Source: Janthinobacterium sp. PC23-8 (GTDB lineage Bacteria; Pseudomonadota; Gammaproteobacteria; Burkholderiales; Burkholderiaceae_D). From it: DNA of 64,000 nucleotides. Below the pieces are notes generated by a model. That model did not search any database and was not told where the DNA came from. It worked only from the letters and a program-made list of their open reading frames with translations. Each line of letters begins with the position of its first letter. The stretch's first letter is position 1. Location: assembly GCF_002250505.1 (NCBI RefSeq), contig NZ_NJGY01000001.1, positions 2,292,892 to 2,356,891 on the forward strand. The letters run 5' to 3'. This document shows, piece by piece, positions 9,201-17,698 of the stretch. Made by a program: the position numbers and the translations under genes.

Positions 9201-10464
9201 CGCGCCGAACGGCCCGACGCTGGTGGTGGCGCCGACGTCCGTCTGCATGAACTGGCTGTCCGAAGCGCAGCGCTTCGCGCCGACCTTGAAGCTGAAACTG
9301 TTCGGCAGCGGCGACCGCGCCGACATGCTCGACCAGTTGCAGCCGTTCGACCTGGTGGTGACCAGCTATGGCCTGCTGCAGCAGGAGGCGGCGCTGTTTG
9401 CCGGCGTGCGCTGGCATACCATCGTGCTCGATGAAGCGCAGGCGATCAAGAATGGCGCCACCAAGCGCTCGCAGGCGGTGATGGCGCTGCAAGGCGACTT
9501 TCGCATGGTGGCCAGCGGCACGCCGCTGGAAAATCACCTCGGTGAATTGTGGAATCTGTTCCGCTTCATCAACCCCGGGCTGCTGGGCACGCTGGACCAG
9601 TTCAACCTGCGCTTTGCCGGGCCGATCGAAAAAGACCAGGACCAGCGCGCCGCCGCCGGCGCCCGATTGCGGCTACGCCGGCTGATCGCACCTTTTATTC
9701 TGCGCCGCACCAAGACGCAAGTCTTGTCGGAATTGCCGCCGCGCACGGAAATCGTGCTGGAAGTGCAGCTGTCGCCGCAGGAAACCGCGCTGTACGAGTC
9801 GCTGCGCCGCGAAGCGCTGGAAAAGCTGGCGATGGTGGAAGGGCCGGCGTCGAAAAAAGCCATCCAGATCCTGGCCGAGATCATGAAGTTGCGCCGCGCC
9901 TGCTGTAACCCGCAGCTGGTGGCGCCGGAATTGAAACTGGCCAGCAGCAAGCTGGCGGCGTTTGCCGGGCTGTTGTCGGGCTTGCTGGAAAACCGCCACA
10001 AAGTGCTGGTGTTCAGCCAGTTCGTCGACCACCTGACCCTGATCCGCCAGCACCTGGAGCAGCATGGCGTGCACTACCAGTATCTTGACGGTAGCACCCC
10101 GATGCAGGAACGCAAGCGCCGGGTCGACGCTTTCCAGGCCGGCGACGGCGAGGTGTTCCTGATCAGCCTGAAGGCGGGCGGCATGGGCATCAACCTGACG
10201 GCGGCCGACTACGTGATCCATATGGACCCGTGGTGGAATCCGGCCGTGGAAGACCAGGCCTCGGACCGCGCCCACCGCATGGGCCAGTTGCGCCCCGTGA
10301 CGATTTACCGGCTGGTGGCAAAACACACGATCGAGGAAGGCATAGTCGAATTGCACCAGCACAAGCGCGACCTGGCCGACAGCTTGCTCGAAGGCAGCGA
10401 TGCAGCCGCGCGCATGTCGGCCCAGGACATGCTGGGCATGCTGCAGGAAGGCATGAAAAAGTAG
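6265..10464 (+). CDS. Giant SNF2-family DEAD/DEAH-box ATPase
   Basis: This 1399-residue protein carries a full Snf2/RapA-type motor at its C-terminus: DDMGLGKT at 962-969, DEAQ at 1056-1059, SGTPLENHLGELW, and the second lobe with LVFSQFVDHL and ASDRAHRMGQ. The first 900 or so residues are not a family I recognise. They include a possibly winged-helix-like start and a helical, perhaps TPR-like, stretch at about 200-430. Snf2 motors translocate on duplex DNA and remodel bound proteins; bacterial RapA recycles RNA polymerase. Start choice is uncertain: ATG at 6265 or 6286, neither with a strong ribosome site. It follows the peptidase gene by 9 bp and is probably cotranscribed. Confidence 0.9.
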   Translation: MPNPKSRMNDPHLLELLEQFDALALPEKMILALLAIVGEPVGKQAAYEHLQRAHIVEADGTPFKLITVTSMLQRLSRLALATEVVGRGFACEAKLRWPAMREAIEHLHFRDLCHAIETINPVRRNWDGYVELRSYRQGVARLRIALLRNDERSQVASLLAACMACYEAQQLHPLIEICGRPFEPAMLSTIVPQLQDEILAVLLANAPREPATAPAIRACARAHFAAQTAVGDRIAPALPFALAEDAILCGELEQAAAYLAGQEGAQTLSIDSTIAVLRGEHAQALAGFEAALKALRKETGKRKQLFAGISGHLYMLALLKSGDAKHLKTAETYLDIAVHVQPSHDSAVYQQLHMLRLVRAGVMQAELVQTRHWETALQAQLFQGLLYYWLSLPQLPERQPQLEALISQADTAGYELIAAQAAGLLGLMGKPAQERHATALRARHGLTDMAPWFERQEAWQRQLSALINLQPGAPSDAPGSASRLVWLVAFDTRYGLTAVEVREQKRDARGGWSKGRAMSLKRLAEEAHELEFLSPHDVRAAASILPFKQYYSSAPRHEIVPDKAALLLVGHPLVFWLDAPDTRVELLAGAPELLIKSHDGQLWLGLQPPVPEAAVEVVVLKETPTRLRVVHIQDEHRRIAAIVGLGLSVPLHAEKQVLQAIASISSIVTVQSDIGGGVAHAEVITADPRLHLHLLPYNQGLKMQILVRPLVDSGAYYAPGSGAESVFADVAGRAVQARRDLNAEREAQRQLVKQCLVLEQAEEEHGEWLLGQPSLSLQLLVELQELDPTGIVLAWPEGESMRVSKRITSGQMRLHIKSDKDWFAASGEVQIDEDQVMDLRALLDLMQNNKSRFVALGDNQFLALSDELHRRLSELAAYGQVHEDGVHIHPLAAFALEELAMDAGGVKADKLWREHLLRLRALDDFTPQLPSTLQADLRDYQLAGFEWLARLANWGVGACLADDMGLGKTLQALALILSRAPNGPTLVVAPTSVCMNWLSEAQRFAPTLKLKLFGSGDRADMLDQLQPFDLVVTSYGLLQQEAALFAGVRWHTIVLDEAQAIKNGATKRSQAVMALQGDFRMVASGTPLENHLGELWNLFRFINPGLLGTLDQFNLRFAGPIEKDQDQRAAAGARLRLRRLIAPFILRRTKTQVLSELPPRTEIVLEVQLSPQETALYESLRREALEKLAMVEGPASKKAIQILAEIMKLRRACCNPQLVAPELKLASSKLAAFAGLLSGLLENRHKVLVFSQFVDHLTLIRQHLEQHGVHYQYLDGSTPMQERKRRVDAFQAGDGEVFLISLKAGGMGINLTAADYVIHMDPWWNPAVEDQASDRAHRMGQLRPVTIYRLVAKHTIEEGIVELHQHKRDLADSLLEGSDAAARMSAQDMLGMLQEGMKK

Positions 10465-10528
10465 GAGCGGTGCGAACCGGCAGGCAGATTCCATGCGATG
10501 ATGTTTTTTCCCTGTTTGAGAACGCCCC

Positions 10529-11023
10529 ATGACCGATCCTCTTGCCCTCCCCGACAGCGGCGGCCCGCGCGCCGTCTTTTTATGCGGAAAATCCTGGACC
10601 GCCTATGCCGGCACCTTCGTCATTGCCGTGCTGCTGTTTTTCGCCGCCCTGCCGCTGGCCTTCAGGTACAACGCGCGCGCCGCCTTGATCGTGCTGATCG
10701 GCTCGGCGCTGATCGTCGGCTACCGCCTGCTGACCATCCGCAGCCATCAGCTGTATTACGACGAGACCGGCGTCTGGCTGGCCTCGGGCATCTTGCCGTG
10801 GAAGAAAAAGCTGGTGGGCCTCGCCTGGCGCGACATGGGCCAGGCCGCGTACGACAGCACCTTCTGGAGCTGGCTGTTGCGCGCCCACACGGTACGCATC
10901 AGCCGGCGCACCACGCAGCAGACGGCGATCCATGCCAGCAGCATGGCAAACGGCAAACTGGCCGTCGAAACGCTCAATGCGCGCCGGCAGGAGATCACGC
11001 GCGGCCACGCCCTCGTCGTCTGA
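10529..11023 (+). CDS. Small membrane protein with PH-like domain
   Basis: The 164-residue protein has two hydrophobic segments near residues 26-45 and 50-66. A soluble part follows with YYDETGVWLASGILPWKKK and GLAWRDM, a pattern typical of bacterial PH-like domains attached to membranes. No enzymatic motif is seen. It starts 64 bp after the SNF2 gene on the same strand, with GAGAA upstream of its ATG. Its function is unknown; the PH-like assignment rests on sequence style only. Confidence 0.65.
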   Translation: MTDPLALPDSGGPRAVFLCGKSWTAYAGTFVIAVLLFFAALPLAFRYNARAALIVLIGSALIVGYRLLTIRSHQLYYDETGVWLASGILPWKKKLVGLAWRDMGQAAYDSTFWSWLLRAHTVRISRRTTQQTAIHASSMANGKLAVETLNARRQEITRGHALVV

Positions 11024-11119
11024 CAGCGGCGGCTGCGGCGCAAAAAACTGTGCGGTGCGGCGTTTGATGCTACTCTTTGGGCCGTCCACGGCCGTCAGGA
11101 ACCGAATCATTGTTTGTTA

Positions 11120-11132
11120 CCGATATTATCGG
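11120..11132. promoter_or_regulatory. Palindrome upstream of the DUF885 gene
   Basis: CCGATATTATCGG is a perfect palindrome with 6-bp arms around one base. It lies 50 bp before the DUF885 start in a locally AT-rich leader. A related CGATAATCG occurs about 12 bp further on. It could be an operator, but no adjacent regulator gene supports this. Confidence 0.3.
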
Positions 11133-11182
11133 ATTATTATTTAACGATAATCGCAAATAACCAAATAAACAAGAGAATACCC

Positions 11183-13027
11183 ATGATGATAAGAAATAAA
11201 GTTGTGCTCGCAGCCTTGATGATGGCGTTTACCGTGTCGCCGGCCAGCGCGGCCAAAAAACCGCAGAAACATGGCAAGGCCAGCAAGTCTGCGGTCGCCA
11301 AAAAAGCCGTGGTCGGCGCCACCGCCACGGCGGCGGCCTCGACCGCGATTGCCGGTGAAAACAGCCGCGACCGCACCATGAATTACCTGAGCGGCCAATT
11401 CCTCAACAAGCTGTGGCAACTCGATCCGGAAAGCGCCATTTCTGCTGGCAAATATGATGGCGCCGCCAACCTGACCATTCCCGACGCCGCCAACCGCCAG
11501 CGCCAGCTGGCCTTTATCGACGAATGGCTGGACAAATTCGGCAAACTCGACGGCAGCAAAATGTCGGACAAGCAGCGCACCGACCTGGCCCTGCTGACCA
11601 ACAAGCTGCAATCGGACCGCTGGTACCTGACCACCTTCCGCGAATTCGAGTGGAATCCCGCCATGTACAACGTGGCCGGTTCGATCGACTTCATCCTCAA
11701 TACGGAATACGCCTCGCAGCCGCAGCGCCTGCGCACCCTGCTCAAGCGTATCGCCACCGTGCCGCAATACTATGTGGCCGCGCGCGCCAGCATTGTCAAC
11801 CCGACGCGCGAACACACGCAGCTGGCCATTGCCCAGAGCGCTGGTGTGCTGACCGTGCTCGACGACCTGAACAAGGCGGCGCAGGCGTCGATCCTGACGC
11901 CGACCGAAAAGCAGCTGTATAACGCGCGCGTCACGGCGGCCCGCACGGCCGTGCAAGGCTACGCCGCGTGGCTGACGGAACAGGATGCGGCGCTGGCGCA
12001 AAACGGCGCACGCTCCTTCCGCATCGGCAAGGAACTGTACGAGCAGAAGTTCAATTACGATATCCAGGCCAGCGTCAGCGCCGAACAGATGTACCAGAAG
12101 GCACTGGCGGCGCGCGAAAAGCTGCTTGCACAGATGGACAGCCTGTCCGACGAGCTGTGGAGCAAGACCATGGGCAACGTCGCCAGGCCGCAGGACCGCA
12201 ACGAGAAGATCGGCATGGTGATCGACAAGCTGTCCAGCAACCATGTGGCGCCCGCCGATTTCGTGCCGGAAATCCGCCGCCAGATCCCGCAATTGCAGCA
12301 ATGGGTTACCAGCCACAACCTGCTGACGATGGATCCGAAAAAGCCGCTGGTGGTGCGTGAAACGCCGCCTTACCAGCGCGGCGTGGCCGGCGCCAGCATC
12401 GAAGCACCGGGCCCGTATCGCCCGCAGGACCGCACCTATTACAACGTGACGCCGCTCGACGGCGAAACGCCGGAACAGGCGGAAAGCAGCTTGCGCGAGT
12501 ACAACCACTGGATCTTGCAGATTCTTAATATTCACGAAGCGATTCCCGGCCATTACACGCAGCTGGTCTATGCCAACAAGTCGCCGTCGCTGATCAAATC
12601 GATCTTCGGCAATGGCGCCATGGTCGAAGGCTGGGCCGTGTATGGCGAGCGCATGATGCTCGAGTCCGGCTACGGCAACAACGAAGCGGAAATGTGGCTG
12701 ATGTACTCGAAGTGGAACTTGCGCAGCGTCACCAACACCATCCTCGATTACAGCGTGCATGTGCTGGGCATGACGGAAGCGCAGGCGCTCGACCTGCTGA
12801 CGCGCCAGGCCTTCCAGACCAGGCGCGAAGCGACGGAAAAATGGCGCCGCGTGCAGTTGAGCTCGGTGCAACTGACCAGCTATTTCAGCGGCTACAGCGA
12901 AATCATGGACTTGCGCGAGGAGCGCAAGCAGGCACTGGGTAGCCGCTTCGTGCTGAAGGATTTCCATGAACAATTCCTCAGCTACGGCAGCGCTCCGGTC
13001 AAGGTGATCAGGGAATTGATGCAGTAA
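11183..13027 (+). CDS. Exported DUF885-family protein (putative metallopeptidase-like)
   Basis: The 614-residue product starts with a signal peptide (MMIRNKVVLAALMMAFTVSP, cleavage probably after ASA at residue 23), followed by a Lys/Ala-rich stretch. The body is DUF885. Its hallmark HEAIPGHY near residue 455 resembles a zinc-binding HExxH-like site, and a Glu-rich EGWAVYGERMMLE segment follows. Members are predicted periplasmic or secreted hydrolases, mostly uncharacterised. AAGAG lies 8 bp before the ATG at 11183. It stands alone and ends at a bidirectional terminator shared with tatC. Confidence 0.88.
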   Translation: MMIRNKVVLAALMMAFTVSPASAAKKPQKHGKASKSAVAKKAVVGATATAAASTAIAGENSRDRTMNYLSGQFLNKLWQLDPESAISAGKYDGAANLTIPDAANRQRQLAFIDEWLDKFGKLDGSKMSDKQRTDLALLTNKLQSDRWYLTTFREFEWNPAMYNVAGSIDFILNTEYASQPQRLRTLLKRIATVPQYYVAARASIVNPTREHTQLAIAQSAGVLTVLDDLNKAAQASILTPTEKQLYNARVTAARTAVQGYAAWLTEQDAALAQNGARSFRIGKELYEQKFNYDIQASVSAEQMYQKALAAREKLLAQMDSLSDELWSKTMGNVARPQDRNEKIGMVIDKLSSNHVAPADFVPEIRRQIPQLQQWVTSHNLLTMDPKKPLVVRETPPYQRGVAGASIEAPGPYRPQDRTYYNVTPLDGETPEQAESSLREYNHWILQILNIHEAIPGHYTQLVYANKSPSLIKSIFGNGAMVEGWAVYGERMMLESGYGNNEAEMWLMYSKWNLRSVTNTILDYSVHVLGMTEAQALDLLTRQAFQTRREATEKWRRVQLSSVQLTSYFSGYSEIMDLREERKQALGSRFVLKDFHEQFLSYGSAPVKVIRELMQ

Positions 13028-13105
13028 GGCACACCGTGCGGCATCAGGCAGGGCGCCCGCCGGGGGCGCTTTGGTTTGCGCTGATACAATACTCGAGCAG
13101 GGATT

Positions 13106-13145
13106 AAAAAAGCCGCTGCTTCCCGGGGAAGCCAGCGGCTTTTTT
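13106..13145. terminator. Bidirectional intrinsic terminator between DUF885 gene and tatC
   Basis: A GC-rich stem (AAGCCGCTG paired with CAGCGGCTT, with extra pairing of TTCC/GGAA inside) is flanked by six As on one side and six Ts on the other. It can therefore end transcription from both converging units. Confidence 0.85.
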
Positions 13146-13166
13146 GCATGGCAAACAAAAAAACGT

Positions 13167-13922
13167 CTAGGACGCTTCTTCCGGCGCCTGGGTGGCCCGC
13201 ACAAACATCGGCGCGACCAGCAAGCCCAGTTCGAACAGCAGCCACATCGGTACGGCCAGCGCGAACTGGCTCACGATGTCGGGCGGCGTGACGATGGCGG
13301 CGATCACGAAGGCGCCAACGATCACGTAAGGGCGCACTTCCTTGAGCTTGGCGATGCTGACCAGGCCCATGCGCACCAGGATCACCACCACCACCGGCAC
13401 TTCGAAGGTGGCGCCGAAGGCCAGGCACATCGACATGACGAAGTCGAGATAGTTTTCAATATCGGGCGTCACCGCGATCGACGACGGTGAAAAGTTGCTG
13501 ATGAAGTGAAACACGCGGCCGAACACGAAGAAATAACAGAAGGCCACGCCGGCCATGAACAGCAGCGACGAGGAAATCACCAGCGGCGCGATCAGCCGCT
13601 TTTCATGCGTATACAGGCCGGGGGCAATAAAGGCCCACATCTGGTACAGCACCCACGGCAGGGCGACGATGATGGACAGCACCAGCGTCACCTTCATCGG
13701 CACCAGGAACGGCGAAATGACGCCGGTGGCGATCATTTTCGAGCCGACCGGCAGCGAGGCGATCATCGGCGCGGCGATAAAGTCGTAAATCTGGGCGGGG
13801 CCGGGCCAGTAAAACAGCACGGCGCACACCACGGCGATGCCGATCGACGCCTTGACCAGGCGGTCGCGCAGCTCGACCAGATGCGAGATAAATGTGTCTT
13901 CCACTGGCGGTTTGCTACTCAT
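13167..13922 (-). CDS. tatC: Sec-independent protein translocase TatC
   Basis: TatC is the multispanning inner-membrane receptor that binds twin-arginine signal peptides. The 251-residue protein begins MSSKPPVEDTFISHLVELRD, the conserved cytoplasmic N-terminus that contacts the RR motif. Six hydrophobic segments follow, with FGATFEVPVVVVILV typical of the family. The ATG at 13922 overlaps the tatB stop in an ATGA. Upstream of it no good ribosome site exists, so translational coupling to tatB is likely. It is the last gene of the long minus-strand run. Confidence 0.96.
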   Translation of the reverse strand: MSSKPPVEDTFISHLVELRDRLVKASIGIAVVCAVLFYWPGPAQIYDFIAAPMIASLPVGSKMIATGVISPFLVPMKVTLVLSIIVALPWVLYQMWAFIAPGLYTHEKRLIAPLVISSSLLFMAGVAFCYFFVFGRVFHFISNFSPSSIAVTPDIENYLDFVMSMCLAFGATFEVPVVVVILVRMGLVSIAKLKEVRPYVIVGAFVIAAIVTPPDIVSQFALAVPMWLLFELGLLVAPMFVRATQAPEEAS

Positions 13923-14452
13923 GAGTAAAAAGACGAAGGAGAAGCAGCGCTGCGCGGCCTGAAGCGCGCCACGCGGGCCGCTGCCGACTGCACATGCTGC
14001 TTGCCGCCATGGCGCTGCTTGTACCAACCGGGTATGGCGGAATTGCGCACCAGCTTCTTGCGGCGGAACTCGCGCGCCTTGCGCGCCAGGTCGTCCTGGG
14101 TGGCGCGCAGCATCGCTTCGTGTGCGTCATGCTCGTGCACGCAGGTATCGCCGCGCCAGGCGCTTTCCACCTCGGCCAGGTTGCCGGCAATCGAATTGTG
14201 CACGCCATGCATGGATTGCTCCACGCTTTGCTTGACCGAATGGGCCGCCTCCTGCACTTCCTTCTGCAGGTTTTTCAGCTCTTCGAGTTCGATTTCACGC
14301 GTGACTTCGGATTTCACCTGGTTCAGGTAGCGTTGCGCCCGGCCATACAGGGTGCCGGCCATGCGCGCCACCTTCGGCAGCTTTTCAGGACCGATGACGA
14401 TCAGCGCCACCACGCCAATGATGGCGATTTTAGAGAGACCGAGATCGATCAT
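13919..14452 (-). CDS. tatB: Sec-independent protein translocase TatB
   Basis: The 177-residue protein has the TatB layout: a single N-terminal membrane helix (MIDLGLSKIAIIGVVALIVI), a GPEKLP hinge, then a long amphipathic helix and a charged cytoplasmic tail. TatB with TatC forms the signal-peptide receptor complex. The Arg/Lys-rich tail (residues 125-177) is longer than strictly needed and poorly conserved in the family. It overlaps tatC by 4 bp and follows tatA by about 50 bp. Confidence 0.95.
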   Translation of the reverse strand: MIDLGLSKIAIIGVVALIVIGPEKLPKVARMAGTLYGRAQRYLNQVKSEVTREIELEELKNLQKEVQEAAHSVKQSVEQSMHGVHNSIAGNLAEVESAWRGDTCVHEHDAHEAMLRATQDDLARKAREFRRKKLVRNSAIPGWYKQRHGGKQHVQSAAARVARFRPRSAASPSSFYS

Positions 14453-14500
14453 AAGCGTCCAAGTACGTCAAACGGGCAAGGCGCGAGCCCCGCCACGCCA

Positions 14501-14737
14501 TCAGAACTTGCTTTTCTCTTTCGTGTCGACGTCGATCGTGGCTTTGTCGGCCACTTGCGATGGTGGCGCGGGAGGGGCGTTCGCCGCCGGCTTCTCATCG
14601 TCGCCCTTGACGCCATCCTTGAAGCCCTTGACGGCCTTGCCGATATCGCCACCCATATTGCCCAGTTTCTTGGTGCCAAAGACCAGCATCACGATCACCA
14701 GCACGATCAACCAGTGCCAAATACTCAATGAACCCAT
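14501..14737 (-). CDS. tatA: Sec-independent protein translocase TatA
   Basis: TatA oligomers form the transport-competent patch for folded proteins. The 78-residue product has a short N-terminal membrane helix ([20 protein letters not shown]), an FGTKKLG hinge and the amphipathic helix [16 protein letters not shown], then an acidic, Pro/Ala-rich tail. AGGAGA lies 7 bp upstream of the ATG at 14737. A TATACT sequence on the minus strand at 14787-14792 could be a -10 element for a promoter private to tatABC, but no good -35 matches it. Confidence 0.96.
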   Translation of the reverse strand: MGSLSIWHWLIVLVIVMLVFGTKKLGNMGGDIGKAVKGFKDGVKGDDEKPAANAPPAPPSQVADKATIDVDTKEKSKF

Positions 14738-14819
14738 CACATTCTCCTTGCGGGACAGTGCCCGAGTAGCGTCAACCAATGCCGATAGTATACACGCGAA
14801 CGATGTGCACCGCCTAAAG

Positions 14820-15191
14820 TCAGTGCTGGCCGCGCCACGGGCGAGGACCGCCGTAGACATGCAAGTGCAGGTGATAGACCTCCTGGCCGCCGTCCGGACC
14901 GCTGTTGATCAGGGTCTTGAAGCCGCCCGACGGCACGCCATCGGCATCGGTACTGACGGCGCAGCCGAATTCGGCCGCCAGTGTCGGCGCCAGCCGCAGC
15001 AGCTTGCCCAGCACTGCCGTGTGGCTGTCGTCGCACTCGGACAGGCTGGCCACATGGCGTTTCGGGATCAACAGCAGATGCACCGGGGCGGCCGGGTTGA
15101 TGTCCTTGAAGGCCAGCAAGTCCTCGTCTTCATACACGATGGTCGACGGAATTTGTTTTGCAGCAATTTTGCAGAAAATACAGTTATCCAC
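14820..15191 (-). CDS. hinT: HIT-family nucleotide-binding protein (HinT-like)
   Basis: The 123-residue protein has the histidine-triad signature HLHLHV at residues 107-112 near its C-terminus and the N-terminal CIFCKI typical of HinT-like phosphoramidases, which hydrolyse AMP-linked amines. A GTG start at 15191 is preferred because GGAG precedes it by 5 bp. An in-frame ATG 54 bp further upstream lies over the end of hisE. It sits between hisE and tatA, a common neighbourhood in betaproteobacteria. Confidence 0.92.
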   Translation of the reverse strand: MDNCIFCKIAAKQIPSTIVYEDEDLLAFKDINPAAPVHLLLIPKRHVASLSECDDSHTAVLGKLLRLAPTLAAEFGCAVSTDADGVPSGGFKTLINSGPDGGQEVYHLHLHVYGGPRPWRGQH

Positions 15192-15207
15192 GGATTCTCC
15201 AGGGTGG

Positions 15208-15579
15208 TCAGGGTTGGCCCGCTTCGCCGGCGTCGCGCAGTTCATCCTTGCGCGCGGCTTTTTCTTCCAGGCCGGACAGGCCTTCGCGGCGCGCCAGTTC
15301 GTCGAGCACCTGCTGCGGCGTCAGGTCGAACTGGGCCAGCATCACCAGGCTATGAAACCACAGGTCGGCGCATTCGTACAAGACCTTGGACGGGTCGTTG
15401 TCGCGCCGCGCATCCTTGGCGGCCATCACGGTTTCGGTCGCTTCCTCGCCGATTTTTTTCAGGATCGCATCGTCGCCCTTGGCAAACAGGCGCGCCACGT
15501 AGGACGTGGCAGGGTCGCCGCCATTGGCCAGCTTGCGCGATTCGATCACGGCGGCCAGGCGTTTCAGGGTCTCACTCAT
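15208..15579 (-). CDS. hisE: Phosphoribosyl-ATP pyrophosphatase
   Basis: HisE hydrolyses phosphoribosyl-ATP to phosphoribosyl-AMP, step two of histidine synthesis. The 123-residue protein is a single MazG-like helical domain with the metal-binding pattern [15 protein letters not shown] and [13 protein letters not shown]. It is separate from hisI, unlike the fused hisIE of enterobacteria. Its ATG at 15579 overlaps the hisI stop by 4 bp, so the two should be translated in step. Confidence 0.95.
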   Translation of the reverse strand: MSETLKRLAAVIESRKLANGGDPATSYVARLFAKGDDAILKKIGEEATETVMAAKDARRDNDPSKVLYECADLWFHSLVMLAQFDLTPQQVLDELARREGLSGLEEKAARKDELRDAGEAGQP

Positions 15580-16013
15580 TTGTTCTTCGCTTGCGGGTAA
15601 ATGGTGACAGGATCTTGCAGCACCGGCTCGGTGATCTGCCATTCGCCGGTCTTTTCGTCGCCTTCGAACTTCTGGAAGAAGCAGGAGTGGCGGCCCGTAT
15701 GGCAGGCGATGCCGCCGGTCTGCTCGATCTTCAGCAAGACCACGTCTTCATCGCAGTCGAGGCGGATTTCCAGCACCTTTTGCGTGTGGCCCGATTCCTC
15801 GCCCTTGTGCCACAATTTCTTGCGCGAACGGCTCCAGTAGACGGCCTCGCCCAGTTCCACCGTGCGCGCCAGCGCGTCGCGGTTCATCCAGGCGAACATC
15901 AGCACATCGTTGCTGCCCGCTTCCTGGGCGATCACCGGCACCAGGCCGTGTTCGTCCCATTTGACCTTTTTCAGCCATTTTGCATTGCTTGCGACCATAG
16001 TTCCGTTCTGCAT
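15576..16013 (-). CDS. hisI: Phosphoribosyl-AMP cyclohydrolase
   Basis: HisI opens the adenine ring of phosphoribosyl-AMP. The 145-residue protein shows the conserved [20 protein letters not shown] block and the metal-binding sequence [20 protein letters not shown], ending with the HTGRHSCFF zinc motif. An alternative start is the ATG five codons in, at 15998. It lies 15 bp after hisF and is coupled to hisE. Confidence 0.95.
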   Translation of the reverse strand: MQNGTMVASNAKWLKKVKWDEHGLVPVIAQEAGSNDVLMFAWMNRDALARTVELGEAVYWSRSRKKLWHKGEESGHTQKVLEIRLDCDEDVVLLKIEQTGGIACHTGRHSCFFQKFEGDEKTGEWQITEPVLQDPVTIYPQAKNK

Positions 16014-16028
16014 GTTATCTCTATCCTC

Positions 16029-16790
16029 TTAAACCAGGCGCATCGGAATGCCCTGCTGCGCCATGAAACGCTTGGCTTCCTGTACCGTGTGCTGGCCATA
16101 GTGAAAGATGCTGGCGGCCAGCACCGCATCGGCGCGGCCCAGCTTGATGCCGTCGGCCAGGTCCTGCAGGCCGCCCACGCCGCCCGAGGCGATCACGGGA
16201 ATGCTGACGGCGTCGGACACGCCGCGCGTCAGGCCCAGGTCGAAACCGATCCTGGTGCCGTCGCGGTCCATGCTGGTAAGCAAAATTTCACCGGCGCCCA
16301 GGCTTTCCATTTTTCTGGCCCATTCGAAGGCATCGAGGCCGGTGGCGTTGCGCCCGCCGTGGGTAAACACCTCCCATTTACCGGGCGCCACCTGCTTGGC
16401 GTCGATGGCCACCACGATACACTGCGAGCCATGTTTTTGCGACGCCTCGTACACCAGTTGCGGATTGGTCACGGCCGAGGTGTTGATGCTGACCTTGTCG
16501 GCGCCCGCGTTGAGCAGGCGGCGCACGTCGTCCACCACGCGCACGCCACCGCCGACGGTCAGCGGAATGAATACTTGCGAGGCGACCGCTTCGATGATGT
16601 CGAAGATCAGGCCGCGGTTGTCGCTCGATGCCGTGATGTCGAGAAAAGTGATTTCGTCGGCGCCCTGCTCGTCATAGCGGCGCGCGATTTCCACCGGGTC
16701 GCCCGCGTCGCGCAGTTCGGTGAAATTGACGCCCTTGACGACGCGGCCATTGGTCACGTCCAGGCAGGGGATGATTCGTTTTGCAAGCAT
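16029..16790 (-). CDS. hisF: Imidazole glycerol phosphate synthase, cyclase subunit
   Basis: HisF uses ammonia channelled from HisH to convert PRFAR into imidazole glycerol phosphate and AICAR. The 253-residue TIM barrel begins [20 protein letters not shown]. It contains the catalytic Asp in PCLDV, the phosphate loops (VGGGV, ASGGVG) and the Asp in [10 protein letters not shown]. The ATG at 16790 is fixed by homology. A terminator-like hairpin lies in the 59-bp gap separating it from hisA. Confidence 0.97.
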   Translation of the reverse strand: MLAKRIIPCLDVTNGRVVKGVNFTELRDAGDPVEIARRYDEQGADEITFLDITASSDNRGLIFDIIEAVASQVFIPLTVGGGVRVVDDVRRLLNAGADKVSINTSAVTNPQLVYEASQKHGSQCIVVAIDAKQVAPGKWEVFTHGGRNATGLDAFEWARKMESLGAGEILLTSMDRDGTRIGFDLGLTRGVSDAVSIPVIASGGVGGLQDLADGIKLGRADAVLAASIFHYGQHTVQEAKRFMAQQGIPMRLV

Positions 16791-16812
16791 GATTAATCCA
16801 GATTGTCGCCAC

Positions 16813-16839
16813 AAGAAAACCGGGGCGTGGGCGCCCCGG
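16813..16839 (-). terminator. Terminator-like hairpin inside the his operon (hisA-hisF gap)
   Basis: On the minus strand a perfect 8-bp stem, CCGGGGCG with CGCCCCGG (16832-16839 and 16820-16827), has a four-base loop and is followed at once by TTTTCTT. It lies 10 bp after the hisA stop. It could partly terminate transcription or protect the upstream mRNA from 3' decay. Confidence 0.55.
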
Positions 16840-16849
16840 CCGTACCGCC

Positions 16850-17638
16850 CTATGCTTCCGTGTCAGGGACGATGTCGCCGCTGAGCTCGTCGGCGCGCAA
16901 TTGCGCCGAGGCCAGGTCGATCGTGCCTTCGTAGATCGAGCGGCCGCAGATCACGCCTTCGATGCCTTCATCCTGTACCGCGCACAGCGCTTCGACATCG
17001 CCCAGGTTGTGCAGGCCGCCCGAGGCGATCACGGGAATCTTGACCGCTTGCGCCAGCTTGACGGTGGCCTCGATATTGATGCCGCCCATCATGCCGTCGC
17101 GGCCGATGTCGGTATAAATAATCGATTCGACGCCATAGGCTTCGAATTTTTTCGCCAGGTCGATCACCTCGTGGCCCGACATCTTGCTCCAGCCATCGGT
17201 GGCCACTTTGCCGTCCTTGGCGTCCAGGCCGACGATGATATGGCCGGGGAAGGCGCCGCAGGCGTCATGCAGAAAGCCCGGGCTTTTCACGGCCGCCGTG
17301 CCGATGATGATGTAGCTGATGCCGGCGTCGAGGTAGCGCTCGATGGTGTCGAGGTCGCGGATGCCGCCGCCCAGCTGCACCGGGATTTCTTCGATGTCGT
17401 TTTCCACTGCAAAATCTTGCACGGCTTTCAGGATCGCCTTGACGGCGCCTTCATTTTTCGGTTTGCCGGCAAACGCGCCGTTCAGGTCGACCAGATGCAG
17501 CCGCCGCGCGCCTTGCATCAGCCAATGGCGGGCCATTTCGGCCGGGTCTTCGGAAAATACGGTGGCAAGTTCCATATCGCCTTGTTTCAGGCGTACGCAG
17601 TGACCGTCTTTCAGGTCGATGGCGGGAATTAGCAGCAT
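16850..17638 (-). CDS. hisA: Phosphoribosylformimino-5-aminoimidazole carboxamide ribotide isomerase
   Basis: HisA performs the Amadori rearrangement of ProFAR to PRFAR. The 262-residue TIM barrel starts [20 protein letters not shown]. The catalytic Asp lies in PAIDLKDG and a second Asp in [10 protein letters not shown]. Phosphate-binding LGGGI and ASGG loops are present. A short acidic C-terminal tail is longer than usual. The start at 17638 agrees with the family; an open frame further upstream is not needed. Confidence 0.97.
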   Translation of the reverse strand: MLLIPAIDLKDGHCVRLKQGDMELATVFSEDPAEMARHWLMQGARRLHLVDLNGAFAGKPKNEGAVKAILKAVQDFAVENDIEEIPVQLGGGIRDLDTIERYLDAGISYIIIGTAAVKSPGFLHDACGAFPGHIIVGLDAKDGKVATDGWSKMSGHEVIDLAKKFEAYGVESIIYTDIGRDGMMGGINIEATVKLAQAVKIPVIASGGLHNLGDVEALCAVQDEGIEGVICGRSIYEGTIDLASAQLRADELSGDIVPDTEA

Positions 17639-17698
17639 GGTCTGTGTGGTGTAAGGTGAGTGAGAAGCAAAAGGTTCTGGGAAAGCAACGCTCAAGGA

